A DNA stretch of 10,520 bases. Source: Lysobacteraceae bacterium (GTDB lineage: Bacteria; Pseudomonadota; Gammaproteobacteria; Xanthomonadales; Xanthomonadaceae). Positions 6,994 through 10,520 of the stretch are shown one piece after another. Position numbers and translations under genes: made by a program. Numbering within the stretch: the stretch's first letter is position 1; the number at the start of each line of letters is the position of its first letter. The stretch is from NCBI GenBank assembly GCA_028293685.1, contig JAQGOI010000089.1, positions 1-10,520 of the forward strand, in the 5' to 3' direction. The notes beneath the pieces were generated by a model, which worked only from the letters and a program-made list of their open reading frames with translations, ran no database searches and was not told the origin of the DNA.

Positions 6994-7230
6994 ATGAACC
7001 TGATCTATTCGTCCAACTACGTCAGCGCGCGCACCTTCGCGCTGGCCCAGGAGCTCATGCCCGGCGACTGGAAATGGATCAAGGATGGTCGCGTCGTGCT
7101 TGAGTGCCCCCGCGCAGACGTCTACAAGATCCGCCAGTGGCAAGCCAACCCGCAGCACGACGATATCGATGCCGCACTGGAGCGCGCGCGCACCAGTCGC
7201 CGCCTGGGCAGCCTAGTTGATTTCAGCTGA
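6994..7230 (+). CDS. Small hypothetical protein (78 residues)
   Basis: ATG 6994 gives a compact soluble protein beginning MNLIYSSNYVSARTFALAQE, continuing with LMPGDWKWIKDGR, VVLECPRADVYKIRQWQ and a basic C-terminal helix. The GC-rich third positions fit the local coding pattern from this ATG onward, whereas the in-frame sequence upstream (6832-6993) does not look coding. The ribosome-binding site is weak (GCGGGG, about seven bases upstream). The Tyr-Ser/Asn N-terminal strand, the 'A..A..L' helix and the W-K-W-I strand loosely recall short phage-encoded proteins, but I cannot name a family. No signal peptide, membrane helix or cysteine pair is seen. It lies next to the acyltransferase remnant and may have arrived or been left with that rearranged segment. 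Confidence 0.55.
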   Translation: MNLIYSSNYVSARTFALAQELMPGDWKWIKDGRVVLECPRADVYKIRQWQANPQHDDIDAALERARTSRRLGSLVDFS

Positions 7231-7290
7231 CGGCTGGGGCATCGGCGTGGCCCTTTTGCGATCGGCTGTCGCGGATGTATCGCGGCACAC

Positions 7291-7308
7291 GCTACGCCTT
7301 GGCGTTGC
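7291..7308. other. Small hairpin between convergent genes
   Basis: GCTACGCC and GGCGTTGC form an eight-base stem with one mismatch and a two-base TT centre, in the 110-bp space between the convergent genes ending at 7230 and 7341. There is no T-run on either strand, so it is at best a weak transcription barrier. Confidence 0.25.
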
Positions 7309-7340
7309 CTGAGACGCGTACGCCGCTTGCCAGCAGCCCG

Positions 7341-7808
7341 TTACGACGCCCTCAGCGGTGCGACGCGATCTGCTCGGCGCGGCAGCGGCAGGTACGTCCG
7401 CGCCACATAGCCCCACGGCACCAGCAATGCCGGGAGCGGCACCCACATGAAGACATGCGCCATCTCGTCCGCGGACGATCCGGCCAGCTGTCCGGTCGAC
7501 CACAGCGGATACGCGACGATGATCAGCCACAGTGATTTGTAGAACAGCATGAACAGAAAGACCGGCAGCATCTTCAGCGGCTTGAACACGCCGAGCAGCG
7601 ACAGCGTCGGATACGCCGCCCACACGCACCACGCCACCGCGCGGGTCGGGTCCCATGGCCCCTGGTGCGTCAACAGCTGCATCCACGCCTGCGGTGCGAC
7701 GAGCGCGAACATCAGCCCGTAGAACAGACGCAATCCCCAGATGTTGAACGGGCGCACGCCTTCGTAGCGCGCGTGGTCGGGTTGGAACAGTGTTGCCAGG
7801 GTTGCCAT
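7341..7808 (-). CDS. Four-helix integral membrane protein, unknown function
   Basis: A 155-residue protein. ATG 7808 is chosen over a GTG at 7826 because GGAG lies six bases upstream of it. About 20 N-terminal residues (MATLATLFQPDHARYEGVRP) precede four hydrophobic segments at roughly 22-44, 58-76, 80-101 and 117-140. They are rich in Trp, Phe and Tyr, with Pro in helices 2, 3 and 4 (WAAYPTLSLLG, LPVFLFMLFYKSLW, WVPLPALLVPWGY). The C-terminus is short and basic (PLPRRADRV), so by the positive-inside rule it is probably cytoplasmic. No catalytic or transport motif is recognised. It is divergent from the secreted metallophosphoesterase-like gene, with 209 bp between the two starts, and convergent with the small protein gene ending at 7230. 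Function cannot be assigned. Confidence 0.8.
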   Translation of the reverse strand: MATLATLFQPDHARYEGVRPFNIWGLRLFYGLMFALVAPQAWMQLLTHQGPWDPTRAVAWCVWAAYPTLSLLGVFKPLKMLPVFLFMLFYKSLWLIIVAYPLWSTGQLAGSSADEMAHVFMWVPLPALLVPWGYVARTYLPLPRRADRVAPLRAS

Positions 7809-8017
7809 CGCGTTCTCCAGCGCCACGTCGACGGACGTGATCGATGCCGAACCTTGGCCGGGGGCGTCGCGTCACACAAGATGACATGCGACGAACGACG
7901 GTCCGGAGGGCTCGGGTTACGGTCGTTCCCGCCGGCGCGCTCATTGACTGCCACGCCACTGTCAAACCAACGCCACATACGACACCTACGGTAGCTCGAC
8001 CCAACCGGAGACTTCGC
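7809..8017. promoter_or_regulatory. Divergent intergenic region with a TTGAC-N12-GTCAA inverted repeat
   Basis: This 209-bp region separates divergent genes and must contain both start regions: GGAG at 8007-8010 serves the + gene, and GGAG read on the - strand serves the gene at 7808. Within it, TTGAC at 7944-7948 and GTCAA at 7961-7965 are perfect inverted arms around a 12-base spacer. The left arm could also be a -35 element, but no matching -10 is visible 16-18 bases downstream. An operator is possible; the evidence is weak. Confidence 0.3.
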
Positions 8018-9166
8018 ATGCGCCGACCGCTCGCTCTCGCCCTGTTCACCACTGGCCTCATCGCCAGCACCGTCGCCATCGCCGGCAACGGTGGCGCCGA
8101 CAATCCACATTCGGCCAATACGCTGATCGTCGCCGTCTACGGCGACGCGCCTTACGGCACCACGCCCACCGACACCGCCGAACTTGCGGCAACTCCGGCC
8201 TTCATCGATGCGATCAACGCCGACCCGGGTGTCGATCTGGTCGTGCATGTCGGCGACGTGCATTCGGGCAAGCAGTTCTGCACGCAGGCCTACAACCGAG
8301 CGGTGGCCGCGCTGTGGACCGCATTCAAGGATCCGTTGATCTATACGCCGGGCGACAACGAGTGGTCCGATTGCCACAAGGCCGCCGAAGGCGGTGGCAG
8401 CTGGAATGCGACGACGCAGCAGGTTGACTTCCAGCGCGATGGCAACGGCACTCCCGTCGACTTCGCCGGCGGCGATCCGATCGCCAACCTCGACCTGGTG
8501 CGCGATGTGTTCTACCCGCAGCCGGGCGTCAGTCTCGGTGGCCGCAAGAAGACGTTGCTGTCGCAGGCGCAGTATTTCGATCCCAACCATCCGACGGACG
8601 GGCAGTACCTGGAGAACGTCATCTGGGTTCAGTCGAAGGTGCTGTTCGTCACCATCAATGTGCCGGGCGGTTCCAACAACGACCAGGACATCTGGTACGG
8701 CGCCCCGACCATGAGCAGCCGCCAGGCCGACGAGGTCGCCACGCGTACCGGTGCGACCGTGCGCTGGCTCGACCAGGCGTTCGCGCTGGCACGGCAGGAC
8801 GCCGGCATTGAAGCGGTCGTGATCGTCGGCCAGGCCGACATGTGGGATGCCGAGAAAGGCGCCGCGCACCAGGCCGGTTACGAGCCGATCGTACGCAGCA
8901 TCGCCGAGCACACCAGCGCCTGGCGCAAGCCGGTGCTGATGCTCAATGGCGATTCCCACGTGTACCTGTCGGACAACCCGCTCTCGGTCGCCGATCCGCT
9001 GCACTACATGCACCCGGCCTACGACGTGTCCAACTTCCACCGCATCGTCGCGCAGGGCAGCACCTTTCCGCTGGAATACCTGCGCCTGACCATCGATCCG
9101 CGCGCCAACGCCGCCCACGGCGACAGTGCCTTCGGCCCGTTCCGCTGGGAGCGCGTGATCCAGTAA
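8018..9166 (+). CDS. Secreted metallophosphoesterase-like protein with variant motifs
   Basis: ATG 8018 follows GGAG by seven bases and gives 382 residues. A Sec signal peptide (MRRPLALALFTTGLIASTVAIA) is cleaved near residue 22. The mature protein shows the order of calcineurin-like phosphoesterase motifs in altered form: YGDAPYG (41-47) for motif I, HVGDVHSG (77-84) for motif II, PGDNEW (111-116) in place of GNHE, GQAD (271-274) where a His-containing motif is usual, and NGDSHVY (310-316) in place of GHxH. A long insertion (about 120-225) lies between motifs III and IV. Asp43, Asp80, Asp113, Asn114, Glu115 and His314 could bind metal. The family hydrolyses phosphoesters at a two-metal centre; no substrate can be deduced. 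It is probably periplasmic. A strong terminator follows directly, so the gene ends its transcript. Confidence 0.8.
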   Translation: MRRPLALALFTTGLIASTVAIAGNGGADNPHSANTLIVAVYGDAPYGTTPTDTAELAATPAFIDAINADPGVDLVVHVGDVHSGKQFCTQAYNRAVAALWTAFKDPLIYTPGDNEWSDCHKAAEGGGSWNATTQQVDFQRDGNGTPVDFAGGDPIANLDLVRDVFYPQPGVSLGGRKKTLLSQAQYFDPNHPTDGQYLENVIWVQSKVLFVTINVPGGSNNDQDIWYGAPTMSSRQADEVATRTGATVRWLDQAFALARQDAGIEAVVIVGQADMWDAEKGAAHQAGYEPIVRSIAEHTSAWRKPVLMLNGDSHVYLSDNPLSVADPLHYMHPAYDVSNFHRIVAQGSTFPLEYLRLTIDPRANAAHGDSAFGPFRWERVIQ

Positions 9167-9190
9167 AGCGCCGACATCGCGTCGCAGTGC

Positions 9191-9218
9191 AGGAGGCGGC
9201 CAATGGCCGCCTCCTTTT
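9191..9218 (+). terminator. Rho-independent terminator after the metallophosphoesterase gene
   Basis: AGGAGGCGGCC pairs perfectly with GGCCGCCTCCT over an 11-bp stem around the three-base loop AAT, and the stem runs directly into TTTT (9215-9218). It begins 25 bases after the TAA of the upstream gene. On the opposite strand there is no T-run after the hairpin, so it mainly serves the + strand transcript. Confidence 0.9.
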
Positions 9219-9259
9219 CGGTCGACACTACGTAACGGTTGATGGACGCGACGCGGCAC

Positions 9260-10520
9260 TCACGCCTGCGTCGCGTCCGCCTCAACCACCAGCCCGAGCC
9301 GCTTCTCGGCAGCCGCGACCATCGTCAGGTAGCGCGGATCGTCACGCAGGAAGTCGAGATCCGGGTCGACCTTGGCGTAGGGCAGGAACACTTCCGAGAC
9401 CATGGCGAACGCCGACTCCAGCATGTCGAGCGCGGCCTGCTTGTCCTTGAGGTGGACGCTCAACGCGCAGGCGAAGTTGTAGCGCGTGTTGAAATTCTCC
9501 GGATCGATCAGCAGCGTGCGCTCCATGCGCGCCTTGGCACGCTCGCCCTCCCCCAACGCGGCAAGCGCATATGCGCTGTAAGCGGTGACGCCGGAGTTGT
9601 ACTGGTCCTGGGCGAGGACACTCTCCGTACGCTTGAGCGCAAGTTCCGCGGCGCGGCGCTTGCCGACAGCATCGCCGACGGCGGTGTAACAACTGATCAG
9701 CATCATCGCGGAATTGACATCAGCCTCCGTCAGCTTCACCGCTTTCTCGTAGTAACGGATGGCGTCTTCGTGGTGGTGCAGCTGGTAACTCAAACGCCCT
9801 GCCGAGCGATTGGTTTCGTAGGACTCCGGATCCAGCTTGAGCGCGATCGCGACTTCGGCCGCCGCCCCATCGGCCTCGCCATCCTGCAGCAGGATCTGGG
9901 CCTTGATCGCGTGGGCCTCGGCCAGCTCGGGTTCCAATGCCAGCGCCCGCTCCGCTGCGGCCCTGCCCTCGTCCGCACGACCGCCCTTCAACTGGTGCAG
10001 CTTGAAGTAGCCGACCGCCATCAGCGCCCACGCCCGCGCATACCCCGGGTCGAATTCCGTGGCGCGCGCACACAGGCGGACGATCGCCTCCGCGGAGCGG
10101 ATGTCCGCCTCCTGGCCGGTGATGTATGTCTGCCGCGCCATCAGGTACAGGTTGTGGGCCTCGGCATTCTCGGTGCCGCGGCGCTCGATCGCCTTCTTCT
10201 CCTCGGGCAGCAGCCGCAGCTGCAACGCCTTGACGATCGCCGCGGAAATCTCGTCCTGCAGCGCGAAGATGTCGCTGGAGTCGCGGTCGTAGCGTTCGGC
10301 CCAGATGTGGTTGTTGGTGGCACCGTCGACCAGCTGCGCGCTGATCCGTACGCGGCCACCGGCCTTGCGCACGCTGCCTTCGAGCACGTGGCTGACCTTG
10401 AGTTCGCGCGCGACCTTGGGGATGTCGACGTGCTTGTCCTTGTACATGAAGGCGCTGTTGCGCGAGACCACCGCCAGCGCCGAGATCTTGCTCAGGTCGG
10501 TGATGATGTCCTCGGTGATG
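9260..10520 (-). CDS. FlgO/TolB-like plus tetratricopeptide-repeat protein, adenylate-cyclase-associated type (N-terminus beyond the window)
   Basis: About 419 residues are visible up to a stop at 9260-9262. The 5' end lies beyond the right edge: the frame is open through ITEDIITDLSKISALAVVSR with no start, so the GTG at 10471 is internal. The first about 110 visible residues (RNSAFMYKDKHVDIPKVARE, then VLEGSVRKAGGRVRISAQLV, HIWAERYDRD and IFALQDEISAAIVKAL) are the FlgO/TolB-N-like module. It is typically found after a class III adenylate/guanylate cyclase domain, or after a DNA-binding winged helix or kinase domain, in large bacterial signalling proteins. Several TPR units follow (for example AAAERALALEPELAEAHAIK and AIRYYEKAVKLTEADVN). 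These form a helical protein-binding solenoid. Whether the missing N-terminus carries a cyclase or a DNA-binding domain cannot be told here. Confidence 0.85.
   Translation of the reverse strand, partial: ITEDIITDLSKISALAVVSRNSAFMYKDKHVDIPKVARELKVSHVLEGSVRKAGGRVRISAQLVDGATNNHIWAERYDRDSSDIFALQDEISAAIVKALQLRLLPEEKKAIERRGTENAEAHNLYLMARQTYITGQEADIRSAEAIVRLCARATEFDPGYARAWALMAVGYFKLHQLKGGRADEGRAAAERALALEPELAEAHAIKAQILLQDGEADGAAAEVAIALKLDPESYETNRSAGRLSYQLHHHEDAIRYYEKAVKLTEADVNSAMMLISCYTAVGDAVGKRRAAELALKRTESVLAQDQYNSGVTAYSAYALAALGEGERAKARMERTLLIDPENFNTRYNFACALSVHLKDKQAALDMLESAFAMVSEVFLPYAKVDPDLDFLRDDPRYLTMVAAAEKRLGLVVEADATQA

Noticed and set aside
7231..7255. Possible terminator GGGC-N10-GCCC-TTTT after the small gene ending at 7230
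   Set aside because: Only a four-base stem with a ten-base loop before the T-run; too weak to mark as a terminator.
7712..9259. 515-codon - strand frame opposite the metallophosphoesterase gene
   Set aside because: Antisense shadow: the + strand has a signal peptide, ribosome-binding site, conserved motifs and a terminator directly after its stop.

Overview
The window is GC-rich bacterial chromosomal DNA, roughly two thirds G+C by eye, with the GC-ending codons of a high-GC gammaproteobacterium. The mix of genes is compatible with the Lysobacterales (Xanthomonadales), for example a Lysobacter, Luteimonas or Dokdonella relative: a periplasmic Lig E-type ligase, an LprI-domain lipoprotein, a YahK-type alcohol dehydrogenase, a DUF5996 protein and a cyclase-associated TPR protein. 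This placement is an inference; no rRNA or tRNA is present to confirm it. I see no prophage, insertion sequence, CRISPR array or tRNA. The region reads as chromosomal backbone with one small decayed patch.

Left part (1-1627, + strand): the tail of a small membrane protein, possibly an exporter; a short secreted protein (270-572); and a periplasmic ATP-dependent DNA ligase (769-1627). The ligase keeps every nucleotidyltransferase motif, but an extra G near 1069 splits it between two frames. This is the clearest anomaly in the window.

Middle part (1649-4759, - strand): a lipoprotein joining a DUF4352-like domain to a C-terminal LprI (DUF1311) domain, then a DUF5996 protein and a DJ-1/PfpI (Hsp31-like) protein. 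The last two are probably co-transcribed, in the order DJ-1 then DUF5996.

Divergent from these (4873-6598, + strand): a cytochrome b561 and a zinc-dependent NADPH aldehyde/alcohol dehydrogenase close to E. coli YahK. The DJ-1 protein, b561 and YahK-like enzyme lie on either side of a 113-bp intergenic region. Together they suggest a small module for handling reactive carbonyls and redox stress; this is inferred from family functions.

Right part (6599-10520): a gap holding the in-frame C-terminal stub of an acyltransferase-3 protein; an unrecognised 78-residue protein; a four-helix membrane protein on the - strand; a secreted metallophosphoesterase-like protein on the + strand, closed by a textbook rho-independent terminator; and, entering from beyond the right edge on the - strand, a FlgO/TolB-like plus TPR protein of the type often attached to class III adenylate cyclases.

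I did not find a convincing novel multi-gene system. The items most worth a second look are the frameshifted Lig E ligase, the lipoprotein domain fusion, the divergent carbonyl/redox cluster and the metallophosphoesterase with variant motifs.
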